Positions 18,279 to 28,100 of a stretch of 37,014 bases of DNA are shown here, in pieces. Position 1 is the stretch's first letter. Every line of letters starts with the position of its first letter. This DNA is from JAWPMV01 sp038527215 (lineage in GTDB: Bacteria; Bacteroidota; Bacteroidia; J057): assembly GCA_038527215.1 (NCBI GenBank), contig JBCBGC010000081.1, forward strand, positions 1 to 37,014, read 5' to 3'. The notes beneath the pieces were generated by a model. The model did not search any database. It saw only the letters and a program-made list of their open reading frames with translations, and was not told the DNA's origin. Made by a program: the position numbers and the translations under genes.

Positions 18279-20291
18279 TTACTCAAACTGGCCTACTACC
18301 TCGGCCGGTTCCACCCAATTGCCATCTTCTCGGATTAGGTCGATCAGTTTATCGACCGCGAATTCGGTTTTCACGCCTTTGGCTACCACTTCCTGGCCTC
18401 TGTATAAGGAGATTTTGTCCGGACCTACCCCTACATATCCATAGTCTGCATCCGCCATTTCTCCAGGGCCGTTGACGATACAGCCCATGATCCCGATTTT
18501 TACCCCTTTGAGGTGCTCGGTACGTTTGCGGATTCGGGCGGTAGTTTCCTGTAAGTCGAACAGGGTTCGGCCACAGGAAGGACAGGAAATATATTCTGTT
18601 TTGGTGATGCGAAGTCGGGACAGTTGGAGCATGCCAAAAGCGGTACGTACCCGCGTATAATCGGCGGTATCCAGCCAAATGCCTTCTACCAGGCCATCTA
18701 CCAGGAGGGAACTGCCATTGGCTGACAGCGCAAGCTGGGTTTTGGCTTCCTCTTCGATCTGCACGGCCTCGGGGATGGTGCTTCCGTCATAGTATGCAAA
18801 GCTATCCGGCAATCCCATGCGCATGAGCGCCGGTTGGGTCATCCCGGCATGCATAAGCTGGTATAGCATATCACGCCAGGCGTAGGTGGGGATATCTCCG
18901 ACAGCCTCCAACACCCAGACTACCTCCTGGAATTTTCCAGCCTCCTTGAGAACGAGGGGCAGATTGGAAGGTTGAAGGCTCACAAAATTGAGATAAGGGC
19001 TTTTCTCTTCGGCTTTTAAAAAGGATTCAGGAGAGGCGAAGAGAGGGAAGTTTAGCTGTTGGTTCCGCTGTAAACGCCAACTTTGATAATCGTAGACGCG
19101 CTTCAGCCCGCCCGGCAGTTCGTAGGCAGGCATGGTCGAGCCCAGGTATACGAAATCAGCCGCGATGTCCGAAAAATTGTACTTATCTAAGGCAGGCACA
19201 TAGGTATAGCCTATCTCCTTGAGGTCTGCTGCTTCCGTGTTGCGGTGGCGTAAGTCCGCCACTACCCGGGGAACCTGCTTCCCGCCAAGGCTTTCGGTCT
19301 CCTGGGTCTCTCTCCTTTTAAAGGCGTAGGGATCGAAGGGAAGGATGATGTTTTCGGGAGCAGTTGGGGCAGTGCGATGCTGTTCTGCTTGCTGGACAAA
19401 ATGATCTACCAGGAATTGAGCTACTGGGTTTTCGTGCTCAGGCTCCTCGGTCAGAGAAACCCTCACGGTGTCTCCGATACCGTCCAACAGCAAGGTACCG
19501 ATGCCCAGAGCAGATTTGATCCGTCCATCTTCGCCTTCTCCGGCCTCGGTTACGCCGAGGTGAAGGGGATATACCTGGCCATTGGCCAGCATTTTGTCCA
19601 TCAACAGCCGGTAAGCCTGTACCATGACTTGTGGATTGGAAGCCTTCATGGACACCACCAGGTCATAAAAGTGATGCTCCTCACAGATTCGGATAAACTC
19701 CAGGGCGGATTCTACCATACCCAGCGGAGTATCGCCATAGCGGCTCATGATGCGGTCAGAAAGCGAACCATGATTGGTGCCGATCCGCATGACCGTGCCT
19801 TCCTCTTTGCATATTTTAACCAGCGGGGAAAACCGCTTATGAATTCTTTCTATCTCAGCCTGATAGGTATCGTCGGTATACTCAATGTTCTGAAAGCGCT
19901 TTTTGTCCGCATAGTTTCCGGGGTTGACCCGGACCTTTTCCACGATGCGCGCCGCAATTTCTGCGGCATTGGGCGTAAAGTGAATATCGGCAATGAGGGG
20001 TACCTCACAGCCTCTCCGCTTTAGTTCCTTCTTGATTTCAGCCAGGTTCTCGGCTTCTTTTTTACTGGGAGCGGTGATTCGAACATATTCACTCCCCGCC
20101 TCTACCATGCGTAACGTCTGCTCTACGGTACCCAGGGTGTCCATGGTATCGGTAGTCGTCATGGATTGGATACGGATAGGATTATGCCCTCCCATGGGGA
20201 CATGACCGATGACTACTTCCCTGGATAATATGCGCTTATACGAAAGGTGGGATTGACTGTATGTGATTCCTTCTTGCATGTCTTTTTCCAT
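18279..20291 (-). CDS. ispG: 4-hydroxy-3-methylbut-2-enyl diphosphate synthase (long form)
   Basis: 670 aa. It catalyses the reduction of methylerythritol cyclodiphosphate to HMBPP, the next-to-last step of the non-mevalonate isoprenoid pathway, in the cytoplasm. The N-terminal TIM barrel is clear (MGGHNPIRIQSMTTTDT near residue 32; ADIHFTPNAAEIAA), and the C-terminal iron-sulphur domain has C570 and C573 (CPSCGR), C604 (GCIVNGPGE) and E611. The length matches the long form with an extra domain inserted between barrel and Fe-S domain, as found in Bacteroidota, Chlamydiae and plants; bacterial short forms are about 370-400 aa. A second ATG four codons downstream (MQEG) could also serve as start. 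It converges with the SWIM gene, 27 bases apart. Confidence 0.97.
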   Translation of the reverse strand: MEKDMQEGITYSQSHLSYKRILSREVVIGHVPMGGHNPIRIQSMTTTDTMDTLGTVEQTLRMVEAGSEYVRITAPSKKEAENLAEIKKELKRRGCEVPLIADIHFTPNAAEIAARIVEKVRVNPGNYADKKRFQNIEYTDDTYQAEIERIHKRFSPLVKICKEEGTVMRIGTNHGSLSDRIMSRYGDTPLGMVESALEFIRICEEHHFYDLVVSMKASNPQVMVQAYRLLMDKMLANGQVYPLHLGVTEAGEGEDGRIKSALGIGTLLLDGIGDTVRVSLTEEPEHENPVAQFLVDHFVQQAEQHRTAPTAPENIILPFDPYAFKRRETQETESLGGKQVPRVVADLRHRNTEAADLKEIGYTYVPALDKYNFSDIAADFVYLGSTMPAYELPGGLKRVYDYQSWRLQRNQQLNFPLFASPESFLKAEEKSPYLNFVSLQPSNLPLVLKEAGKFQEVVWVLEAVGDIPTYAWRDMLYQLMHAGMTQPALMRMGLPDSFAYYDGSTIPEAVQIEEEAKTQLALSANGSSLLVDGLVEGIWLDTADYTRVRTAFGMLQLSRLRITKTEYISCPSCGRTLFDLQETTARIRKRTEHLKGVKIGIMGCIVNGPGEMADADYGYVGVGPDKISLYRGQEVVAKGVKTEFAVDKLIDLIREDGNWVEPAEVVGQFE

Positions 20292-20411
20292 TGAGTCCTG
20301 GACGAATTTCCACTTTTGGAATGACTTATCCTAAGAACGCCTGATGTTGGGATTGGTTTGTTAAATAGCGTTAAACCTATGTTATGATTGAAAGAAAAAA
20401 GGGTCGTGGGC

Positions 20412-20462
20412 GGTATTTAGGCCTGTTAGAAGGGCATTGATGCTTTGGCAGGCCGTAATACC
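20412..20462. other. Inverted repeat forming a long hairpin
   Basis: A 14-bp arm pair (20412-20425 and 20449-20462) matches at 12 positions, and the 23-base loop contains the small palindrome GCATTGATGC. No T run adjoins either side, so it does not look like a simple terminator. It could be a 5' leader structure of ispG (minus strand) or part of an unknown RNA. Confidence 0.5.
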
Positions 20463-20558
20463 CAAGTAGCTAAATGATAGGAATCATGTAACATCAATGA
20501 TCAAAATGGTTAGAAAAATCCGTTTTGGAGGGGCTATTTTATGAAGTGAAAGGCAAGA

Positions 20559-20710
20559 TTTTTGAAATTTGATGCACCGTTTTTCAGTTTAGGGATGTAA
20601 AAAATGAAAACACATCACTAAAAAATGAAAGTTGAAGAGTCAAAAATGCAAACTCGCACATAAAAAATTGCAATTTGCGCTAGCACCTTTGAAAACGTGT
20701 CATTTTTTTT
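20559..20710. promoter_or_regulatory. Phased A/T tracts, likely curved DNA
   Basis: Tracts of 5-8 A or T are centred near 20561, 20582, 20601.5, 20622.5, 20644, 20664.5 and 20706.5, that is every 21 bases (two helical turns) with one position skipped. Two tracts sit in the identical 12-mer TAAAAAATGAAA (20598-20609 and 20619-20630). Such phasing is known to bend DNA. It lies 130-280 bases upstream of the gene at 20838. Confidence 0.6.
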
Positions 20711-20837
20711 GAAATTGAGTGAACCCAAGTGATCTGAATCTGCCGCACACCTGATAAGACTTTCATGTTTTATCGCTTTAACCCAGCAAACGTCGACCTG
20801 TTACCAACCCTCGTGTGGAGTAGAAAAACCATTATTT

Positions 20838-22292
20838 ATGGATCTGTACAAAATCATCAGCCAGCTTACCGACGAAGAGTTCTCAGACATTTACAACACT
20901 TTTATAGCCAACAAAGCCGATAAAAGTGCCGCCTTCTTGCGCATCATCCGTGAAAATCCCGAAACGCCGGATAAGCAGTTTCTGAATGAATTCGACATCT
21001 CCGCTTCTGCCTTCTATGTCCTTAAGTCCCGCCTAAACCAAAAAATTGAAACCTTCCTGCTCAACCGGGTAGGTGACCCGAACCTGCACGTGATGCGCCG
21101 GGTGCTCAATGTCAACGACCTGGTTTTCAACAACCCGCGGGAAATATCCGTAGCAGCTCTCCGTAAACTGGAAAAAGAGTTGCTCAAATTTGACTTCCCT
21201 TATGGATTGATGATCGTCTATAAAGAGCTGCAAAATCTGCATGCTTTTGATGAGAATCAAAACTATTTCCGGAGCCGATATAACCAGCAGGTAGCCTATA
21301 CCATCGCGATGGACAAGGCAGTGGACCTGGTGGTATCTTTTTTCCGCGCCTATGATTCTTTCTTCCTTTCTCGGAAGGAGAAGGACTATAACGAGATGGT
21401 CCGGATTATGGAGAAAATTGATAACCTCAACAATCTCTATGAATCCCACCGTCTGTACATCTTCAAGTGTATCATTCACATTTTCGCCAAGTTGTTCATT
21501 CAGATTCCGGATACCATTCGCTGCGAAGTGGAGGACCTGGAGTCTATGTTCGAAAAGTCTTTCGAAATTCTGGGTGAGTACAAGGATGATACCTTCTACC
21601 TGAACATCAACATCCTCTTTAACTTCCTGCGCTACGTTTATTATGACAACAACCAGGTGCGGGATAAATCCAAGATTTACTTTGAAATCCTGGATTACAA
21701 AATCGAGGAGCTGCTGACGCGCTACCATTTCAACGCCAATACCTCTCTGTTCCTCAGCCGCAAGCTACGCTATCACCTGCGTACCAATACCGTGGAGCAG
21801 ATGATCAGAGATATTGAGGATTACATCTCCAAAATTGAGATTGAGCCTTACCGCCTAACATTCTTTGTGAACTATCACATGTTCCTTGCACACGCTTATT
21901 TTGTGTCCAAGAACTACAGTAAGGCTTCCCGGATTCTCTACAATCTACGCAACGATGTGAACCTGCGTAAGCATGTCCACATGGACCTGGAAGTAAAATT
22001 CTTCCTGGCCCTGACTTACGTGTGCATGGAGGACTTTGATTTGGCCAATCAGCTGATCCTGAGTCTGCAACGTCAACTGCGTAAGGCCAGCATGGAGCGC
22101 TACGAGCACGGCAAGACCCTGCTGAAAATCCTGAGCGTAGCCCTGGGCGGCAAGCCCCGGACCCGGGTCAAGAACCTGCAAACCAATATTGAAAAGTGGA
22201 AGGAAGAGAATGTGGGCCGCTATGCTTTGTTGAAGGATATCAACCTGGATGCCATTTTTTTACATGAAGAAGCTGCGTCCCTGATCCTGTAA
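20838..22292 (+). CDS. Unrecognised all-helical protein, possibly TPR-like
   Basis: 484 aa, no family recognised. It has no signal peptide or membrane segment, so it should be cytoplasmic. The N-terminal 80 residues (ISQLTDEEFSDIYNTF...FDISASAFYVLKSRLNQKI) look like a small helical domain in which a helix-turn-helix is possible. The remainder is helix after helix, with pairs such as 'HMFLAHAYFVSKNYSKASRI' (residues about 350-370) and 'FFLALTYVCMEDFDLANQLI' that resemble TPR-type helical hairpins. Codon use is rich in CTG, CGT, CGC and AAG compared with the protease genes, which suggests good expression. It has its own terminator and a curved upstream region, so it is a single-gene unit. A regulatory or scaffold role is only a guess. 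Confidence 0.8.
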   Translation: MDLYKIISQLTDEEFSDIYNTFIANKADKSAAFLRIIRENPETPDKQFLNEFDISASAFYVLKSRLNQKIETFLLNRVGDPNLHVMRRVLNVNDLVFNNPREISVAALRKLEKELLKFDFPYGLMIVYKELQNLHAFDENQNYFRSRYNQQVAYTIAMDKAVDLVVSFFRAYDSFFLSRKEKDYNEMVRIMEKIDNLNNLYESHRLYIFKCIIHIFAKLFIQIPDTIRCEVEDLESMFEKSFEILGEYKDDTFYLNINILFNFLRYVYYDNNQVRDKSKIYFEILDYKIEELLTRYHFNANTSLFLSRKLRYHLRTNTVEQMIRDIEDYISKIEIEPYRLTFFVNYHMFLAHAYFVSKNYSKASRILYNLRNDVNLRKHVHMDLEVKFFLALTYVCMEDFDLANQLILSLQRQLRKASMERYEHGKTLLKILSVALGGKPRTRVKNLQTNIEKWKEENVGRYALLKDINLDAIFLHEEAASLIL

Positions 22293-22322
22293 GGACCCAA
22301 TTTTATAAGGCGAATAATATTT

Positions 22323-22355
22323 CCGACCCGTTCATCTGAGCGGGTCGGTTTTTTT
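22323..22355 (+). terminator. Intrinsic terminator after the 484 aa gene
   Basis: A perfect 8-bp GC-rich stem CCGACCCG/CGGGTCGG (22323-22330 with 22341-22348) with a 10-base loop is followed by seven T residues. Confidence 0.93.
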
Positions 22356-22371
22356 GCCTTAAAAAGCGGGC

Positions 22372-22776
22372 TTATGCATGCTCAGGCAGGTATTCCAGGC
22401 CTGTGCCGATGATTAGTCGATGCCCGTCGGGATCTTCGATCTCAAAATCCCGGATACCGTACTCCCGGTTTCCAATGGGGCGAGTTAAGGAAACCCCTTG
22501 CTGTAAAAATTCCTGGTGAACCTGATTTACATCATATACAAAAATCCGCAGGGTTTGTGGAGTAAAGCTGTGATGTTGGTCCTCCGGAGAAACCTCGTTC
22601 AGGTGGAAGGCTACGGCCTCCCCGCGTTTTACCGCTGCATAATCCATGGGTTCGCCCCACTTGAACTGAATGTCAAAGCCCAGACGTTTGTGATAATACT
22701 GGAGGCTGGCTGCTACATTGGTTACGGGCAGAATAGGAACAAGGTGGGAAAAAAGGGCAGGGGCATCGGCTTTCAT
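22372..22776 (-). CDS. VOC-superfamily (glyoxalase/bleomycin-resistance-like) protein
   Basis: 134 aa, the usual size for one VOC chain with two beta-alpha-beta-beta-beta modules. Module one opens with 'LVPILPVTNVAASLQYYHKR' followed by LGFD; module two ends in 'REYGIRDFEIEDPDGHRLII', the standard C-terminal signature of bleomycin-resistance-type members. H8-type and Glu metal ligands of true glyoxalase I cannot be assigned with confidence. The reaction is unknown; relatives include antibiotic-binding proteins, dioxygenases and isomerases. It converges with the 484 aa gene across a terminator. Confidence 0.85.
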   Translation of the reverse strand: MKADAPALFSHLVPILPVTNVAASLQYYHKRLGFDIQFKWGEPMDYAAVKRGEAVAFHLNEVSPEDQHHSFTPQTLRIFVYDVNQVHQEFLQQGVSLTRPIGNREYGIRDFEIEDPDGHRLIIGTGLEYLPEHA

Positions 22777-22982
22777 AAGGAGGGATTTTTACTTAAAAGT
22801 AGGCAGTTCTGATGAGGGAAGTTTGCCATGTTTGCGGTGATATCTTACCTGGCGTCCCAGATCGCTGGGAGAGGAGCTAGGAAGCAGGAAAGAATTCTTT
22901 GCGCCTTTTGTTGGTTAATGGAAGGGATATTGTGCATATTTCCTTTGGCACCACACCCCATTACTTTCCGAATTCAACAAAC

Positions 22983-23633
22983 ATGAAACAACGATTTACC
23001 TTTCTTTTCTTTTGCCTGATATGGAGCCTGGGTATGTTACAGCCCGCTGAGCTAAAAGCCCATATCCAAGCCGCTCCCTCCAATGTATCCACCCCTGCCG
23101 CTCCTCAAAAACTTGGGAACAAATTAGAATCCTGGTTACAAAAAAGACTGCAAAAGCGGCTGATGAAAAAAATGTCCAGGTTCTGGGCGCAATTTTTGGA
23201 AGGGGAGTGCGATCTGATAAAAAAAGTGGACGGCACTGACATCCAGGCAAAAGTGGTGGCCGTAGCCGATTCAGTGATCCTGTATGAGGCCTGTGAGGGT
23301 AGTTCCGATTCGACTTTCCTCATCCGCAAACAACTGGTTTATATGATTCGCTATCAGGATGGCAGGGTGAGCATGTTTAACAAAAATATCACCCAACCCA
23401 GTGAGAATGCTGGCCTAAAGACGGCCCTGGCTGTGGCCTCCATTGTCGCCAGTGTGGCGGGGTTGATTTTCAATCCCTTTTGGATCGTGGGCATTGTCCT
23501 GGGGGTCATTCAACTGATTCGGATTCAACGAGAACCAGAGGTATATGGAGGAAAACTCCTGGCCATATTAGGGATTGCCCTGGGATTTCTTCCCATCTTT
23601 TTTTTCCTGCTCCTCTTTATCGTAACCGGCTGA
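22983..23633 (+). CDS. Exported small membrane protein of unknown function
   Basis: 216 aa from the ATG at 22983. The frame is open upstream to 22899, but only this start places a signal peptide (MKQRFTFLFFCLIWSLGML...) at the N-terminus. A basic helical stretch follows (KLESWLQKRLQKRLMKK), then a small beta-rich segment 'CDLIKKVDGTDIQAKVVAV ... VYMIRYQDG' of a kind common in Bacteroidota exported proteins. The C-terminal 70 residues hold two hydrophobic segments separated by IQREPEVYGGK, like DUF4190-type membrane proteins. No catalytic motif was seen. Confidence 0.7.
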   Translation: MKQRFTFLFFCLIWSLGMLQPAELKAHIQAAPSNVSTPAAPQKLGNKLESWLQKRLQKRLMKKMSRFWAQFLEGECDLIKKVDGTDIQAKVVAVADSVILYEACEGSSDSTFLIRKQLVYMIRYQDGRVSMFNKNITQPSENAGLKTALAVASIVASVAGLIFNPFWIVGIVLGVIQLIRIQREPEVYGGKLLAILGIALGFLPIFFFLLLFIVTG

Positions 23634-23763
23634 TCAGATGATTCTTTAGCCATCTGCCATTGGATGAAATCTATAATTTGAGTAAACTTCCTATACGATT
23701 TGTATTCTGAGTTGCGCTGGCGTTTAGTCCTACGAGCCAGCCGCATGCTTCAACCCTGTTTCC

Positions 23764-25110
23764 ATGCAAAAAAAAACTACTACTCAGCCCAGGCGTACCT
23801 TTTTAAAGCGCAGCGCCCTGGCTACAGCGGGTTTGGGCGTTTTGTCCACGGCCCAGGCCTACGAAAATATCCTGGGCGCCAATGACCGCTTAAACGTGGC
23901 CGTGATCGGTGTAAATGGGCGCGGAGGAGGCCTGTTACAAGCGGCACTTAAGGTCAAGAATGTACACTTAGGCTATATCTGTGATGTGGATACCCGCGCT
24001 TATGAGAAGCATGTAGGCAAGGTAAAAGCCCAGGGCATCAAAGGTCGGGCCCCCAAAGGCGTACAGGATTTTCGCCGGGTATTGGAGGACAAAAACATTG
24101 ACGCGGTGATCATCGCTACCCCTGATCATTGGCATGCCCCGATGAGCCTTTTGGCTATGCAAGCCGGCAAGCATGTATATGTAGAAAAGCCCTGTGGCCA
24201 CAATCCCCAGGAGGGAGAAATGCTCATAGCGGCCCAGGAAAAATATGGAAAAGTCCTGCAAATGGGTAATCAGCAGCGTTCTGGCCCGGTTACCATTGAG
24301 GGCATCAAAAAAATTCATGAAGGACTGATTGGTCGGGCTTACTATGGCAAAGCCTGGTATGCCAACTCCCGCGGCAGTATTGGACGAGGCAAAGCTGCCC
24401 CGGTTCCCGATTGGCTGGATTATGATCTCTGGCAGGGACCGGCTCCTCGTACGCCTTATATGGACAACTACATCCACTATAACTGGCATTGGTTCTGGCG
24501 ATGGGGTACGGGTGAAAGCTGTAACAATGCCACCCACGAAGTAGACATCTGTCGCTGGGCCCTGCAGGTGGACTATCCTATCAAGGTATCTTCAGCAGGT
24601 GGCCGCTACCATTTTGATGATGATTGGGAGTTTTATGATAGCCAAATGGTGAACTATGATTTCCCCGATCGAAAAACCATTACCTGGGAAGGATACAGCT
24701 GTAATGGCGTCCCGATGTATGGCAGAGGCCGTGGGGCCTTAATCCGGGGGACCGAAGGCTCGATGCTGTTGGATCGCAACGGCTATATCCACTATGACAG
24801 GCAGGGCAAAGTCGTCGCAGAGGTGAAAGAGAAGGAAAAGAGTGCTACCACAGATATCATCGGGATCGGCGGGCTGGACGCCTTTCACATGAGCAACTTT
24901 GCCGCCGGGATCCGGGAAGGAGGAGAATTGAATTCTCCTATAGTGGAAGGACACAAAAGTGTGTTGCTATGCCACATGGCCAACATTGCCCAAAAGCTGG
25001 GGCGTACCCTGGAGACTAATCCGGAAAACGGACATTTCCTACACGATGGCGAAGCCATGGGCATGTGGGGGCGGGAATATGAACCTGGATGGGAAATGAA
25101 AGTGGACTAA
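23764..25110 (+). CDS. Tat-exported Gfo/Idh/MocA-family oxidoreductase
   Basis: 448 aa. A twin-arginine signal (RRTFLKRSALATAGLG, residues 10-25) indicates export of the folded, cofactor-loaded protein. The Rossmann motif is VAVIGVNGRGGG (residues 45-56), and the family signature EKPCGHNP begins at residue 141, preceded by ATPDHWHAP. The motif CNNATHEVDICRWAL (253-267) places a His where this family has its catalytic His. Members oxidise or rearrange sugars and polyols with NAD(P), and Tat-exported ones are common in Bacteroidota and Planctomycetes. The substrate cannot be read from the sequence. Its stop codon overlaps that of the convergent histidine kinase by four bases. Confidence 0.9.
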   Translation: MQKKTTTQPRRTFLKRSALATAGLGVLSTAQAYENILGANDRLNVAVIGVNGRGGGLLQAALKVKNVHLGYICDVDTRAYEKHVGKVKAQGIKGRAPKGVQDFRRVLEDKNIDAVIIATPDHWHAPMSLLAMQAGKHVYVEKPCGHNPQEGEMLIAAQEKYGKVLQMGNQQRSGPVTIEGIKKIHEGLIGRAYYGKAWYANSRGSIGRGKAAPVPDWLDYDLWQGPAPRTPYMDNYIHYNWHWFWRWGTGESCNNATHEVDICRWALQVDYPIKVSSAGGRYHFDDDWEFYDSQMVNYDFPDRKTITWEGYSCNGVPMYGRGRGALIRGTEGSMLLDRNGYIHYDRQGKVVAEVKEKEKSATTDIIGIGGLDAFHMSNFAAGIREGGELNSPIVEGHKSVLLCHMANIAQKLGRTLETNPENGHFLHDGEAMGMWGREYEPGWEMKVD

Positions 25111-28100
25111 TTTAGCACCCTTTCTTCCAGTTCAGCTTGGCCGATCATTAGGCCTTCTGTCCGCTTAGGGATAGAGAAGGTGAACTCACTGCCTTTGCCC
25201 CATTCTGAATAAAGGTTGAGCTTGCCGTGGTGCTGCTCTACGATGTTTTTACAGAGGGCCAGCCCAATGCCTGTGCCCTCGTACTCTTCCTGTCTGTGGA
25301 GGCGGCGGAAGAGGTAAAAGATTTTTTCCTGGTCCTTCTCCTTGATCCCGATTCCATTGTCTTTGACAGAGAACAGCCAACTATCCTTTTGTTCTTTGGC
25401 TGAAATGACGATATGGGGCTGCGTATCAGCAGAAACGAATTTCAGGGCGTTGCTGACCAAATTCTGCAGCAGCTGGCGCATTTTTACTTCATCCGCCACA
25501 ATTTTCGGAGGCAAGTCATGCCATTCGATGTGCGCATCTTTCTCTACGATAGCTGATTGGAGGTTTTGGTGGATGGATTGGAGGATCTCGGCCAGCGAAA
25601 TGGGCTCAAGGTTTACTTTGGCGGTATTCACCCTGGAATAAGTCAAAAGATCGTTGACCAGCCTTTCCATGTTCTTACTTCCCGAAATGATGAAGCGGAG
25701 ATAATTGGCCAACTCTGGGTTGCTTTCCATTTGTTTACAGAGCTCTGCTTCCAGAATTTGGGTAAAACTGACAATGGTTCGGATGGGCGCTTTCAGATCA
25801 TGTGAAGCGAGATAGGCAAAGTTCTCCAGGTATAAGTTGGAGGAGATATATTTTTCCAGCTCCTGATTTTTGGTATTGAGGTCATGCATTTGCTGGTGGA
25901 TCAGCGCATCCTGCTTTTTCGCCTCTGTAACATCCTTGATCATGCGGATCAAGAGTTTTTTGCCATGGATTTGGATCAGTTGGGCGACCAAATGAACATC
26001 ACGAGCTTCGCCCTCCAGGGTAAGCAGGCGCCAGTCATGTTTGACAAAGCCTTTTTCCAATAATTCTGTGAAAAGCTCATTGAGATAGCCCAGAGACTCC
26101 CGACCATTCTGCTGTTTAGGGACGCTCATATCGACGATTTTTTGGATATCCATCACCAAGTCATCCGAGCTACCCAGCATACGTACCATGCGTTGGTTTC
26201 GAATAATAACTTCTCCCTCGAATTCCATTTTTTCCGCATCGATCTTTGTCAATTGGACAATATCCACAGCATCAAAGGCGTGTTGAATCAGGCCTTCATA
26301 AATGGTCTGTCGTTCCCTAAGTTCTTTTTGTGCCAGGTGTTTACCCGTTTTATCCTTGAATACGACTATGCCCTCGTTTGCCCGGTGGGGAGAAGGGAGA
26401 ATGGTCATGTCGCCCACCAGCAAACTCCCATGGACATCTTTGAGATAGGCCCGGCATGAGATGATTTCTCCCTCTTTGAGGAGGTTTTTATGTTCGTCAG
26501 AGATTTTGTGCAGGTCCAGTTCCCCGGTTAAGGAGGTAAATTGTGGAATAAAATCGTATCTGTGAACCTTGGGGAGCTCCTTATTTACCTCAAATCCCAG
26601 CGTTTGGTATCCTTGAGGATTTAGCTCCAGGATTTTTTCCTCAATGAAGTCATACACCATCACCATTTCCTGCATACTCTGGAAGAGGGTTTGGTAATTC
26701 ATTTGGGCAATCTGGGTTTGGGTAATATCCGCAGCTACGCCCATTAAGCCTACTACCTGCCCCTGTTCGTCATGGATGGGCTGGTAATGGATTTCCATCC
26801 AAAAAGGTTCCCCCTCAAGCTCCATCTGGTCGGTCGTTTGTAGCGGCTTATTCTCGGTAAGTACAAACTGGATGCTGTCCATACAATCCTGTCCAATGGG
26901 GAGATAAGGACTTGCCTCATCCACTTTTTTGCCCAATATCTCTTCGGGAGGTAGGCGAAAAGCATTGCTGAGGGCTTGATTGACAAAGGTGAAGCGCATC
27001 TCCTTGTCCAAGGTAAATATCAGGTGGGGATCCAAAGCGGAAATTTTTGCCAGGAAGGCATTGGTTTCCGCTTCTTTGATTTTAAAATCACGGTTGACCT
27101 GATGGAAAAATCGAATCGTATTAATGATTGACAGAGAACTGGCCAGGGCGGTAACAATCTCTATAAGCGCCAGATTGGCAATGGGTGGATGAGCGGCATG
27201 TTTCATCCCTATATAGTAAATCACCAGAGAAACCCCTCCCATGATAATGTTCAGGATCTGGTACTTCAGGGTAGGGTTTACAAAGGCTAAACAAAGAAAA
27301 AGGGATGCAATGGCCAGGGGAAGCATAAAAATCTGCCCTACCAGGAATGGAAGGGTAGAAATGTAGGGGTAGACAAATACACAGGCCAGCAAAAAGACCA
27401 GATTGAGAGAGCCTTTCTTAGCTGCAAATAAGACCCCTGAAACCGTGAACAACATGATGATAGAAGAGCAGGCATCCCACCAATCTCCCCAAATACAATA
27501 ATAAATGGTAGCTGGAAGGGACAAAAACACCCCCATCATAGAGGCTTGTTGAACATAAGAAATTCTGACGCTTAATTCATCTTCAGTAAAAGGCTTGGAA
27601 AGGAGGATGCTCTTAAAGTTTCCATGCACATAGAAAAGATACCCGATGATCAAAGCCAGGGCGGCCAGGATGGTAATACTGATGGTATACCAAACACTTT
27701 TTTGATAGCGGCTTTTCTCCAAAAAAACCTGATTCTTAAGGGAGAGATTCTCTGCTTCCTGCAAGTTGGCTTCAACCTCCTGCTCATTGTACTTGAATTG
27801 ATCCTCTTTCATCAATTCGAAAATGCTCTGCTGGATCTCCCGCGAGAATCGTGCATAGTTCAAGGCACTTTTGTAATCCCCTCTTTTCTCATGGATCTCT
27901 TCAAGGAGTGCAAAGGCCAGAATCTTGCCTTCCCGGCTATCTTTTGAGTCTTCACTGGCTACCAGGTTCAAAATCCGATTGGCAGATTGCAAGGCCTCCT
28001 GAAACTTCATTTGCCTCAGGTAAATGTTGGCCAGACTGGAAAGTGCCCCGGTTTGATTGGTAAGCGAATGAACGGCTTGCCCTATTTCGAAGGCTTGTTG

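Larger units (their letters stand above)
20292..20837. other. 546-base divergent spacer, AT-rich
   Basis: No credible coding sequence was seen. The spacer separates ispG from the unrecognised 484 aa gene and contains a hairpin (20412-20462) and phased A/T tracts (20559-20710), listed separately. Promoters for both flanking genes should lie here, but no exact TAnnTTTG box with a well-placed upstream element could be assigned. Confidence 0.7.

Noticed and set aside
19377..20024. Long open frame (215 codons) opposite ispG
   Set aside because: It is antisense to a strongly conserved gene, lacks any recognisable domain, and is explained by the codon bias of ispG.
20598..20673. Repeated TAAAAAATGAAA motifs as a possible small CRISPR array
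   Set aside because: Units are too short and degenerate, without distinct 30-base spacers; better explained as phased A tracts.
21033..21728. Long open frame (231 codons) opposite the 484 aa gene
   Set aside because: Antisense shadow; repetitive hydrophobic composition arising from the reverse complement of helical coding sequence.
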